Shown: positions 18,039 to 25,911 of the stretch, piece by piece | Layout of the letters: each line of letters opens with the position of its first letter | Numbering within the stretch: the first letter of the stretch is position 1 | Source: Bacillota bacterium | GTDB lineage: Bacteria; Bacillota; DTU014 | NCBI GenBank assembly: GCA_012719595.1 | Contig: JAAYAB010000231.1 | Coordinates: 1-43,362 of the forward strand | Direction: 5' to 3' | DNA: 43,362 nt | Notes under the pieces: model-generated | What the model was told of the DNA's origin: nothing | Database searches by the model: none | What the model saw: the letters and a program-made list of their open reading frames with translations, nothing else | Made by a program: the position numbers and the translations under genes

Positions 18039-20264
18039 TCACAGATTCCTTCCATGCGACACGGATTCATTTTCCGCTCTCGACATTCCCGCGATCTCGC
18101 AGCGCAACGCAAGATCGCCCAAACCGTCACAGGGAATCACAGCCACCCGAGCCGCCCCTCCCCCACGCGTTACCTCGACATCGACATATCTGTCCCCGAT
18201 CGGCAGCCTGCGGACGGCAGCTCCATCCCAGTCCTTCGGCAAACAAGGTCTCACAACCAGCCGTTTCCTGGGCGCGTGCGGATCGATTCCAAACAGACCT
18301 CTGATCACTGCGAAGACGGATCCGTAGTTCGTCCAAGCCTGCACGAAGCATCCTTTGTCCGGAGAGAACTCACTCGGGTATCCGGGGAAACGCAGCTCGG
18401 CTGTCTTTTGCATCTTGCGGATATACTCTACTGCCTTCTCTGGACGCCCGGCAAGGAACTCGCCCACGATCATCTGGCCCGTAGTGATAGTCATCGACGC
18501 TCCGTCGGCGGATGCCGTCATGAGGATTCCGTACGGACCCGTGAACGCAGGACTCTCAAACAACTCAATCAGTCTGGCTCTGCGCTCCTGCGGTATGACA
18601 TCGTCGAGCAGAAGCACAAGGGGCAGACTGAGCCCGAACGACCAGGCCCGCTCGGAGTCGTCGATGGCCGCTCTGCACGCAGCCTCGATGCTGTCGACCC
18701 TCTCCCTAAATGCCTTGCTGCCGTGCGGCCGATTCTTGATGTCACTGATGCGCTCGATAACCTGAGACGGTGTGGCGATCATGTCGCCGTAGACGCCTTC
18801 ATCTTCCAGCCAGAACCTGCGGTCTATATCGCGAGAGAGCTGCAGGCGCACTTGTGCTGCTCTCTGTTCAGTTTCAGTGTCGCCCAGGTATTCCGCGATG
18901 TCTTCCAGAGCTTCGGCTGCCTTGAGCGTGTGGAAAGCAGTGTCCAGCATCTCTACGTTCAGATTGGCGACCTCTGCGATCCCGTAGCCTTCCGGCAACA
19001 GGTCCCCATCCTCGTCCATCTGCCCGAGCAGCCAGTCAAAACCTTGTCTGCACAGAGGGTACAACTCAGCGACGAAACCGTCGTCGCCGGTCCACTTCCA
19101 GACTTCCCTCACGGTCGCGATGAAGTGAGGAGTCTCCTGCGTGTTGCCCGGGTTTGCTACGGTGCCGTCCGTGACGACCTCATGAGGAACCCTGCCGAAG
19201 CTGTTGTCTCGCTGAGTCGCGCGTGCGAGAAGCCGCATCGTGCTGATGGCCAGATCAGCCCTGCCTGACACCAGCAGTCCGGGAACCGCGAAGCAGGTGT
19301 CGCACCCGAACCACCAGGGGTACTCAGGCAGTCCTGCACAGAGTCCGGCACCGACGCCCTCCACGCGTCGCTCCAGAAACTCGACTGACAGCTTCCCGAA
19401 GTCGAACGCCTCATGAACCACCCGATCCGGAACCGTCAGCTCGCAGATAGACATCTGTCTCTCTATTCTTGCAGCCTTGTCCTGGTAGAGCTTGACGTGG
19501 TTGCTCCTCATCAGCTCCAGCGCCTCTGCCGCCCTGTCCAGAGATGCCGCCGAACCCGCCAGGAACAGGTTGACGCAGGTTTCCCTGTCTGCGCCAACCT
19601 CGATATCGCAGCACAACTGCGTATACAGCCCCCCGTCTCCGGTTTCCTCGGGCACAGCCAGCTTCTCGGCAAACGAATAGCCGGTGACAGGACGGTCAAT
19701 GCCTGCGACCAGGAACCCGGAGCGGCGCTCATCTGTAACAGCAACAGCGTCTATTCCAGGAAGGTAGAATCCAGTGTGAGATCCTCCAGACTCTCTGGAA
19801 AGACGAGACCCCCATACTGGAATCAGGTGAGCTTTGACTGCGAAGCGCAGGATGATTCGAAGTTGGGATCTGCAGTTCTCCCCACCCTGCTGCGTGAACA
19901 CGTAGCGGACGACTGCGCCATCGATGTCGTCCGGCGCGAACTCGGTCCTCCTGATGCAGAGGCCGTGCAGGACTCCAGTATACGTGTGCATACCCCAGAA
20001 CGGGCCGCTCACGTACTCGGTGCATTCGACCAGCCACTCTGACTCGCCGGTGTCTGCGTCTTCTACCTCGAGCCAGAACCCGTCCGCCAGCTTGACGGGA
20101 TGGAGCCAAAGGCCTGACATCTCACCCGGGCTATGCCAGCCCATCCTGGGGAAACCGCCGCGCTGGCTCCCCACGAGATACGTGCGGGAGCTCGCGCAGG
20201 CGCACTCGCGATCCAGCTCATCTCTTCTCGTCCTGACGTAGCGGTCCAGCGATGTCGTATCCAT
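18039..20264 (-). CDS. (alpha/alpha)6-barrel glycosidase, amylo-alpha-1,6-glucosidase-like
   Basis: This 741-residue protein has an N-terminal beta-rich region (about 1-280) and a helical (alpha/alpha)6 region resembling glycogen-debranching C-terminal domains and their relatives. Landmarks are LPEYPWWFGCDTCFAVPGLL, LARATQRDNSFGRVPHEVV, NTQETPHFIATVREVWKWTG, LLPEGYGIAEVANLNVEMLD and PSEFSPDKGCFVQAWTNYGS. A short C-terminal beta domain follows. The Glu in LPEGYG and the Glu in NVEMLD are possible catalytic or binding residues, but I cannot assign them. There is no signal peptide. The ATG at 20262-20264 overlaps the upstream TGA (TGATG) and has GAGGAG 3 nt before it, so translation is coupled to the GH78-like gene. 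A longer frame to 20504 overlaps that gene and is not used. In this locus a non-starch substrate is likely, so the debranching label is only structural. Confidence 0.7.
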   Translation of the reverse strand: MDTTSLDRYVRTRRDELDRECACASSRTYLVGSQRGGFPRMGWHSPGEMSGLWLHPVKLADGFWLEVEDADTGESEWLVECTEYVSGPFWGMHTYTGVLHGLCIRRTEFAPDDIDGAVVRYVFTQQGGENCRSQLRIILRFAVKAHLIPVWGSRLSRESGGSHTGFYLPGIDAVAVTDERRSGFLVAGIDRPVTGYSFAEKLAVPEETGDGGLYTQLCCDIEVGADRETCVNLFLAGSAASLDRAAEALELMRSNHVKLYQDKAARIERQMSICELTVPDRVVHEAFDFGKLSVEFLERRVEGVGAGLCAGLPEYPWWFGCDTCFAVPGLLVSGRADLAISTMRLLARATQRDNSFGRVPHEVVTDGTVANPGNTQETPHFIATVREVWKWTGDDGFVAELYPLCRQGFDWLLGQMDEDGDLLPEGYGIAEVANLNVEMLDTAFHTLKAAEALEDIAEYLGDTETEQRAAQVRLQLSRDIDRRFWLEDEGVYGDMIATPSQVIERISDIKNRPHGSKAFRERVDSIEAACRAAIDDSERAWSFGLSLPLVLLLDDVIPQERRARLIELFESPAFTGPYGILMTASADGASMTITTGQMIVGEFLAGRPEKAVEYIRKMQKTAELRFPGYPSEFSPDKGCFVQAWTNYGSVFAVIRGLFGIDPHAPRKRLVVRPCLPKDWDGAAVRRLPIGDRYVDVEVTRGGGAARVAVIPCDGLGDLALRCEIAGMSRAENESVSHGRNL

Positions 20265-22681
20265 CAACTCCTCTGCGCCATGTTTCTTTGCACGGAGAAC
20301 GAGTTCGATCCTGCATTCAGTTCGACTACCTGGTCGCCCCATGCGAAGGTGCCGGTGACATCCAGTGGCAGAGATATCTCTGCACTCAGTCCGGCCTCGT
20401 CTTGACTCAGACTCACTATCACAGCGCCCTTCGGGTGAGGCATGGATCCGCAGACGCTCGTGAGCGACCCCATGCAGGGCGATATGCGAACGGTTCTGAA
20501 GCACGCCTCAGCAGGCCTGATCCCCAGCATCGATGCGAAGTAATGGTAGATCAGGTGAGTGCCCCAGGCGTGGCAGTCTGACCGCGTCGGCTCAGGCTCC
20601 TCGATCAGGGTCTTCAGCCCTCGCTGGAGGTGGTCGAACCAGGGCTCCATTCTCGCCAGAAGCCGGTCTGCCATCCCGAGTTTGTAGTAAGCTTCGAAGA
20701 GATAGTGACTGGCGAATATCGTCGACGGATCCAGACCCTCGCCTGTAGACAGCCGCTGTCTGATCTTCTCAGAGCGCCGCGCGCCCGCGGTCTCCGTGAC
20801 GATCGCCAAGGCTTGCATCTGCTCGCTGAAGCCTCTCAACCCGAGGTCGTGAGCGTACAGTCCCTGCCGCTCGTCCCATAGGTACGCATTGACAGCCTCT
20901 CTCACCTGTTTCGCCAGACTCCGGTAGTGAGAACTCAGGGCGGCGCGCCCAAGGTCTTCCTCCAGTCTCGCAGCCGCCTCCAGCGCCATCACGTACTGCA
21001 GGTTCATTATTCCGTCCACACCGTCGTCTGTATGTGAGGGAACTCCTATCTTCCAAGCCCGAACCCAGTCCTGGAAACCCCATCCCTCAGGCCGGCGAAT
21101 CAGGCCGTCGCTTCCAAGGTGTCTCTCGAACGCGTCCAGCACCGCCCGCGTTCCAGGAACGAGTCCCTGTACGAACGCTCTATCGTCGCGATGCATGTAG
21201 AAGTCGTGCAGCATCTTGACCCAGTAGAGTGAGAAAGCCGGTATGCGCTGTGCCTCGCGGGTAGGATACCTAGACTGGGTCAGCCCCTCCGGACACCTCG
21301 ATGCGTCGAACATCGTCAGCGCTTTCTTTACCAGCCGGTCGTCGTCAGACACCGCGTAGGTTGCGAGAGCATCGAGGTGCGTGTCCCCGATGTACTGCAG
21401 TTGTTCGTAATAGGGGCAGTCCATGTAGCTCTCGTGAGAGCACATTTCCAGGGTTCGGAGCACGATGGGCACTACATCGCACAGCTTCTGCTCAGAGCTT
21501 GAGAAGAAGCATACCCTGCGAACCGGATAGCGGGTTTCGTATAGGTCAAGGCTCTTCAGAACCAAATCCTCGTCTGCCGTCTCGACGAGCAGCTCTATGT
21601 ACCGTCCCGACCGCCACCAGAGAAGATCGAACCTGAGCTCTCTCCCGTCCGGGAGGAACGTGTCGCCGCCGCCATAGAACAGCTTGCCTTCGATCTCGTC
21701 TCTGTTGCCTTTGTCACGGTATATCGGTCCACGCGGCTCATCGGAATCGTGATACAGCGACTCTGCCCACAAGAGGCGGATTCTGCTCCCCTTGCCTCCC
21801 AAGACTCTCAGTTCCGGATACACGCAGTAGTAGTCCTGCATATCAAGTATCGCACGGATCGACGTGTTGCGGGGAACCACCATTTCCTTGCCTGCGACGA
21901 GGTCCTCGAGGCTGTCCACCAAAGCGTCTGAGCGGTGCTGTTCACGGACTTCTGGCAGCGAGTCTATGCTCTCAACCGTCTCTGCGTGTCTCACCTTGGC
22001 GCCGCCGATGCGTCTGTGGATCATGTCTGGCAGCGTCGAAGGCTTCAGCCTCCACCAATCGCCGACCTTGGCCCGCTTGATGGGTTCGGCACCCTCGATC
22101 ATCTTGCTCGCTTTGACGAAGCCCGCCCCGCCTCCAGACTCGAATCCAGGTATGAGCTTAGTGCCGTCGACAGTCATGCACGCGCAAACTCCCCACCACA
22201 GGTCCGACCGTTCAAAGGTGTATGCGTCCATGCGGGCTACTTCCCACTCGACCTTCCCGGTGGACAGGTACGCGTCAGCGCTTCCTTCTCCGTATAGGAT
22301 AAAGCCTCCTCGCACGGTCATCTGCGCCAACGGAGCCATGTCGCCGATCCAGTGCACTCGGGCAACGATCACGTGATCGCCGGGGCACAGTTCCACTCTA
22401 TACGAGTGGTAAAACCAGTTCAGAGGGTCGCCGAGTTCCGGCCCCTTCGACAAGAAGGCACCATCGAGATACAGATCGTATCTCTGATCTGCAGAGACGT
22501 GAAACACGATCGACTCGGACTGAGCGAGGCTGAACCTTCTTCTGAACACCAGAACACAGGGCTCCTGCCCAATGAGGTTCGGGTGCCAAATCCAATCCGC
22601 ACTCCATCCCTTGGTGCTCATCGGAAACCCATACTCGAACGCTGACCTTGGGGACCGCGAAGCGCCTCGATAGACCTTCAT
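20264..22681 (-). CDS. GH78-like alpha-L-rhamnosidase (divergent subgroup)
   Basis: This 805-residue protein starts with WSADWIWHP (26-34) and N-terminal beta-sandwich domains, then an (alpha/alpha)6 barrel. Instead of the usual DCPQRDERLGW it carries DCPYYEQLQYIGD (421-433). This is one residue shorter but keeps the Glu (E426) that aligns with the general acid, a variant known in a GH78-related subgroup. The C-terminal part has RSDCHAWGTHLIYHYFASML and a final beta domain. I placed the start at the ATG 22679-22681, with AGGGGTG about 11 nt upstream; a frame from a GTG at 22729 is possible but would place the start inside an operator-like motif. No signal peptide is seen. It is the first gene of a two-gene unit with the (alpha/alpha)6 glycosidase and lies downstream of the LacI gene. 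Confidence 0.82.
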   Translation of the reverse strand: MKVYRGASRSPRSAFEYGFPMSTKGWSADWIWHPNLIGQEPCVLVFRRRFSLAQSESIVFHVSADQRYDLYLDGAFLSKGPELGDPLNWFYHSYRVELCPGDHVIVARVHWIGDMAPLAQMTVRGGFILYGEGSADAYLSTGKVEWEVARMDAYTFERSDLWWGVCACMTVDGTKLIPGFESGGGAGFVKASKMIEGAEPIKRAKVGDWWRLKPSTLPDMIHRRIGGAKVRHAETVESIDSLPEVREQHRSDALVDSLEDLVAGKEMVVPRNTSIRAILDMQDYYCVYPELRVLGGKGSRIRLLWAESLYHDSDEPRGPIYRDKGNRDEIEGKLFYGGGDTFLPDGRELRFDLLWWRSGRYIELLVETADEDLVLKSLDLYETRYPVRRVCFFSSSEQKLCDVVPIVLRTLEMCSHESYMDCPYYEQLQYIGDTHLDALATYAVSDDDRLVKKALTMFDASRCPEGLTQSRYPTREAQRIPAFSLYWVKMLHDFYMHRDDRAFVQGLVPGTRAVLDAFERHLGSDGLIRRPEGWGFQDWVRAWKIGVPSHTDDGVDGIMNLQYVMALEAAARLEEDLGRAALSSHYRSLAKQVREAVNAYLWDERQGLYAHDLGLRGFSEQMQALAIVTETAGARRSEKIRQRLSTGEGLDPSTIFASHYLFEAYYKLGMADRLLARMEPWFDHLQRGLKTLIEEPEPTRSDCHAWGTHLIYHYFASMLGIRPAEACFRTVRISPCMGSLTSVCGSMPHPKGAVIVSLSQDEAGLSAEISLPLDVTGTFAWGDQVVELNAGSNSFSVQRNMAQRS

Positions 22682-22710
22682 GATGCCAAACACCCCTACT
22701 TCTAATCCAT

Positions 22711-22728
22711 TGTTACACGTGTTCAACA
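22711..22728. promoter_or_regulatory. Candidate LacI-type operator before the GH78-like gene
   Basis: TGTTACACGTGTTCAAC (plus strand, 22711-22727) matches the site at 23865-23881 at 14 of 17 positions and contains the palindrome ACACGTGT. It lies 30 bp upstream of the GH78-like start and just downstream of the LacI gene end. A poor -35/-10 pair may overlap it. Confidence 0.45.
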
Positions 22729-22806
22729 CGAGCCAAAAAGAAAACGGAATCTGATTCCTTCCAAGGCACCCAGAGCATCTACCTCGGTCGCTGTGGCCAG
22801 AGCGAT

Positions 22807-22828
22807 GCAGCCAGCGCGGTCTGGCCGC
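22807..22828 (-). terminator. Possible hairpin terminator after the LacI gene (weak)
   Basis: GCAGCCAG (22807-22814) pairs with CTGGCCGC (22821-22828), with one G-U wobble and a 6-nt loop, 15 bp after the LacI stop. No T-run follows on the minus strand, so termination is uncertain. Confidence 0.3.
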
Positions 22829-22842
22829 TCAATTCTGACAAA

Positions 22843-23853
22843 TCAGCACGATTTCCGCACGATCAACTGAGTGGGCAGCACAAGATGACGCTCTCTGATC
22901 TCGTTTCCACGTATCATCATAGCGAGCATCTTCGCAGCTTCATATCCTATCTCCTGGACGGGCTGCCGCACAGTCGTCAACGGAGGATCGATGTCCTTGG
23001 CAAATGCAGAATCGTTGAATCCTATCACGCCAAGGTCGCCGGGAACGCTCAGTCCGATCTTTGACGCAGCACTGATCACTCCGAGTGCCATCAGGTCGTT
23101 TGCACAGACAACGGCTTCCGGTCTATCGTCGGTTTCCAGCATCCTTTCTGCAATCTGCCTGGCGATTTCCCGATCGAACTCGCCGACTCCAACGTGCTCG
23201 CTCTTGCATTCCAGCCCGTAGTCCTGAAGAGCGGCCTGGTAACCCCTGAGGCGGTCTCTGCCTCCGCCCAGGGAACTCATTGAACCTGCGATGTACGCGA
23301 TCTTTCGATAGCCGGATCGTATCAGATGCTCGACCGATCTATAGACGCCACCGAAGTTGTCGACAGAGACCGACCCGAAGGTCTCTCTGTCCTCCTTGTC
23401 CTCTATGGTTCCTACAACAACGCATGGAGTGCCGTTCTCCAGAACGACCTTCCTTATGGGGTCCTCAATCCTGTCGTGGAGAATGACACCAGCTATCTGG
23501 TTGCTCTGGATCAGCTGCTCAATGGCCTGACTGCCAGCCGGAGAGCTGGTGAACACCTGGAGCCTCAGCGAGAACAGGCTCACCGCGTCGCAGATGCCAC
23601 TCATGATGTCAGAAAAGAATGAATCTGCGAAAGTCTGCTCCAGCGAGACAGGTATCATGAATCCAACGATATCGCTGGTCTGAAGGCGAAGCGAGCGTGC
23701 GACCGAGCTGGGACGGTAGTTCAGCTCATCGATGACCTTCATCACCCGCCGCTTCATCTGGTCACTCACGTTCGGGTTGTTGTTGAGGACTCTCGAGACT
23801 GTAGCTCGCGAAACACCTGCTCTCCTGGCTACTGTCTCGGCCGTTACTCTCAT
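22843..23853 (-). CDS. LacI-family transcriptional regulator (A)
   Basis: This 336-residue regulator has the LacI helix-turn-helix at residues 3-25 (VTAETVARRAGVSRATVSRV), the hinge helix around PSSVARSLR, and a periplasmic-binding-protein-like effector domain from about residue 60 (DIVGFMIPVS ... VIGFNDSAFAKDIDPPLTTV). It should repress glycoside genes until a sugar ligand binds. The ATG at 23851-23853 is chosen because GAGGG lies about 6 nt before it; another ATG two codons upstream is too close to that site. A good promoter lies at 23892-23920. An operator-like motif between promoter and start suggests autoregulation. A matching motif lies before the next gene (the GH78-like one), and a shorter match lies before solute-binding protein A. 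These are the likely targets. Confidence 0.93.
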   Translation of the reverse strand: MRVTAETVARRAGVSRATVSRVLNNNPNVSDQMKRRVMKVIDELNYRPSSVARSLRLQTSDIVGFMIPVSLEQTFADSFFSDIMSGICDAVSLFSLRLQVFTSSPAGSQAIEQLIQSNQIAGVILHDRIEDPIRKVVLENGTPCVVVGTIEDKEDRETFGSVSVDNFGGVYRSVEHLIRSGYRKIAYIAGSMSSLGGGRDRLRGYQAALQDYGLECKSEHVGVGEFDREIARQIAERMLETDDRPEAVVCANDLMALGVISAASKIGLSVPGDLGVIGFNDSAFAKDIDPPLTTVRQPVQEIGYEAAKMLAMMIRGNEIRERHLVLPTQLIVRKSC

Positions 23854-23864
23854 GAACATCCCTC

Positions 23865-23881
23865 TGTTACACGATTTCACC
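23865..23881. promoter_or_regulatory. Candidate LacI-type operator before its own gene
   Basis: TGTTACACGATTTCACC on the plus strand lies just downstream of the -10 element of the LacI promoter, covering roughly +4 to +20 of the transcript. It matches 22711-22727 at 14 of 17 positions. This location suits steric repression. Confidence 0.5.
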
Positions 23882-23891
23882 AGACATGATA

Positions 23892-23920
23892 ACTGTACCC
23901 TGAAAATGGATCGGTGTCAA
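23892..23920 (-). promoter_or_regulatory. SigA-type promoter of the LacI regulator A
   Basis: On the minus strand a perfect -35 TTGACA (23920-23915) is followed after exactly 17 nt by TACAGT (23897-23892), 4 of 6 matches to TATAAT. Transcription should start near 23885, about 30 nt before the ATG. It is the best promoter I can see in the window. Confidence 0.75.
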
Positions 23921-23970
23921 GCAAAACCGCGCGCTCCAATGTTGTCCAGGAGTGATGACGCGCCTGTGCG

Positions 23971-23988
23971 TGCTCAGACCCCTGAGCA
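23971..23988 (-). other. Small hairpin between GH127/146 and LacI A
   Basis: TGCTCA (23971-23976) pairs perfectly with TGAGCA (23983-23988) around a 6-nt loop. It may help end the transcript from the GH127/146 gene, but the stem is short and has no T-run. Confidence 0.25.
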
Positions 23989-24009
23989 ATCCCACTCGTG
24001 TCATTGAGT

Positions 24010-24035
24010 CCGGCTAGTCTTGGCTGACTAACCGG
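24010..24035 (-). terminator. Hairpin at the end of the GH127/146 gene
   Basis: CCGGCTAGTC (24010-24019) pairs with GACTAACCGG (24026-24035). The 10-bp stem includes one G-U wobble in RNA and has a 6-nt loop. The stop codon lies within the stem. No T-run follows, so it could be a non-canonical terminator or a 3'-end stabiliser. The LacI promoter lies about 90 bp downstream. Confidence 0.4.
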
Positions 24036-25882
24036 AAGTACACCCCATACCTGTTCTCGTACTCGAGGTAGTAAGGCGTGAACTTGAGATTTTCGTCCTC
24101 GTCAGTGTTCCTCAGCAAGAACTCCATCCGGCCAGGTGTTCGGACTAGATTGCTCGCTATGTTGTCGATCCAGTCATCAACAGTGCCGTTCTTGACTGCT
24201 ATGTAATCCTTGATTCTGACTCCTTCAGGTATTGTGGCTTTCACTGACAGCATGTGACCGGTTGGCACCATCTTCTCCCGTCCGAGTGCGGCACTCAGAA
24301 CGACCGGGCCGTATGTGAACGCAACGGTATTCGGATTGTCGGGCAGCCTGGACACCTTTACGTCCATCGGCAGTGTCAGCTCGACGGTGTCTCCAGCACT
24401 CCAGGTCCTGTTCACATCGACGTAGCCGCTGCTGCTGGACGCAGCATAGTCCTCCCCGTTCAGCCTCAGCCTGACAGGCTGTTCCGATGCGATCCAATCG
24501 GGCACTCTGAACTTGATGTTCACCTGGTCGGCGGGAGCCTTCTCGATCGTGAAGATCACACTATCGCTGTTGGGAAGGTCTGCGTGTTGTGAAAGGACCA
24601 GTCCTTTGTCTTCCCAGTTCAGCAGAGAGCTCAAGTACATGGTCACATACAGGTCGGATTCCGTATGGAAGTATATGCTGTCATTCAGCTTAGTGAAGTT
24701 CTCCATTCCAGTTCCCGTGCAGCACCAGAAGGAGTTCGTCTCTGTGCCGAAGACCTTGAAGTACCCGGTTCCCATCGGCTTGAAGTACGTGGTCATTCCG
24801 GTCTCAGGATTGATGGAAGCCAGAATCTCATTCACGAATGCCCGCTCATAGAAGTCGGCATACTGCACGTCTCCCGTCAGCTTGAACAGCTCTCTCGTCA
24901 GCTTCAGCATGTTGTAGGTGTTGCAGGTCTCATTGGTGACCTCATCCCTGTACTGATCCAGCCGCCCCGGCTCCCTGAACCTCTCGTTCTCGCTGTTGCC
25001 GCCTGTGATATATGTGTGGCCTCTCACCACCATCGTCCAGAACTGCTGCGCTGCTCTGAAGTAGAACTCCTCGGATTCGCCCAGCGTGCGGTAGCGGTTC
25101 AATGCGCCGATGAACTTGGGAATCTGAGTGTTTGCGTGCTTGCCAGGCAAGATGTTGGTGCCCTGCGCTATCGGCGTGAACAGAGTGTCTTCGTCGAACA
25201 CGTGCGCTGTCGCGAGGTGATTCGGATCCCCGGTTATCCGGTATAGCTCGTACAGGACATCATTCATTCCTCCGTACTCGATGTCCAGCACCTTCGCACG
25301 AAGCTGCGGGCTCCATTGGGATGTTCGCTGATGCGCCCAGTCCGCCAGCCGGCATGCTGTCTGCAGAGCGGTTTGATTGCCAGTGTGCTTGTAGACGGCT
25401 ACGAGACCCGCCATTACCTTGTGCATCGTGTACCATGGAACCCAGTGATCACCTGCAGCTTTTCCCTCGATCACGTCGAAGTGGGTCTCGGGCGATGCAA
25501 ACAGGTATCCGGTCTTGCTCCTGTCTTGACAGAGCTTCAGCTGCTCAACAGTGTAGTCGATCTTCTCTTTGATCCTTGCGTTGAGGGACGGGTTGTCTTT
25601 CGTCTGTTCGTAAGCTTGAGCCAGGGCCTTCAACCAGTGTCCCATAGTGTGACCCCGCACCAAGCTCCAGGCGGCTTCCCAGCCGCCATAGAGGTCCGGA
25701 TGAGGTTCGGTCCGCGGGTCTTTGCCCTCCGATACGGCCCTGAATCCTGCAAGCAGGCGGTCCGGATTGAGCCTGAGCAGGTACTCGATCATCTTGCCGA
25801 AGGCGTTTACGCAATATGGGTCAGTCACCTTCACAGACCCCATGCTGAACTCCTCTATTGGCGCAAGAGAGCCGCTGTTCAT
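24014..25882 (-). CDS. GH127/GH146 beta-L-arabinofuranosidase
   Basis: This 622-residue enzyme should release beta-linked L-arabinofuranose with a cysteine nucleophile held by zinc. The zinc and nucleophile residues of this clan are visible: NETCNTYN gives E318 and C320, and FWCCTGTGMENF gives C387 and C388. GWEAAW, RGHTMGHWLKA and HANTQIPK (249-256) are also family features, and the last favours GH146 over GH127. There is no signal peptide, so action is cytoplasmic. The ATG at 25880-25882 has AAGGAG 8 nt upstream. An alternative ATG at 25915 would overlap the upstream stop as ATGA but lacks a well-spaced ribosome site, so coupling at that codon is possible and the start is not certain. It follows the GH10-GH43 gene and should remove arabinose from oligosaccharides released by that enzyme. 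Confidence 0.9.
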   Translation of the reverse strand: MNSGSLAPIEEFSMGSVKVTDPYCVNAFGKMIEYLLRLNPDRLLAGFRAVSEGKDPRTEPHPDLYGGWEAAWSLVRGHTMGHWLKALAQAYEQTKDNPSLNARIKEKIDYTVEQLKLCQDRSKTGYLFASPETHFDVIEGKAAGDHWVPWYTMHKVMAGLVAVYKHTGNQTALQTACRLADWAHQRTSQWSPQLRAKVLDIEYGGMNDVLYELYRITGDPNHLATAHVFDEDTLFTPIAQGTNILPGKHANTQIPKFIGALNRYRTLGESEEFYFRAAQQFWTMVVRGHTYITGGNSENERFREPGRLDQYRDEVTNETCNTYNMLKLTRELFKLTGDVQYADFYERAFVNEILASINPETGMTTYFKPMGTGYFKVFGTETNSFWCCTGTGMENFTKLNDSIYFHTESDLYVTMYLSSLLNWEDKGLVLSQHADLPNSDSVIFTIEKAPADQVNIKFRVPDWIASEQPVRLRLNGEDYAASSSSGYVDVNRTWSAGDTVELTLPMDVKVSRLPDNPNTVAFTYGPVVLSAALGREKMVPTGHMLSVKATIPEGVRIKDYIAVKNGTVDDWIDNIASNLVRTPGRMEFLLRNTDEDENLKFTPYYLEYENRYGVYFRLVSQD

Positions 25883-25911
25883 AGCACATACTCCTTCCTC
25901 ACCGATGCCGC

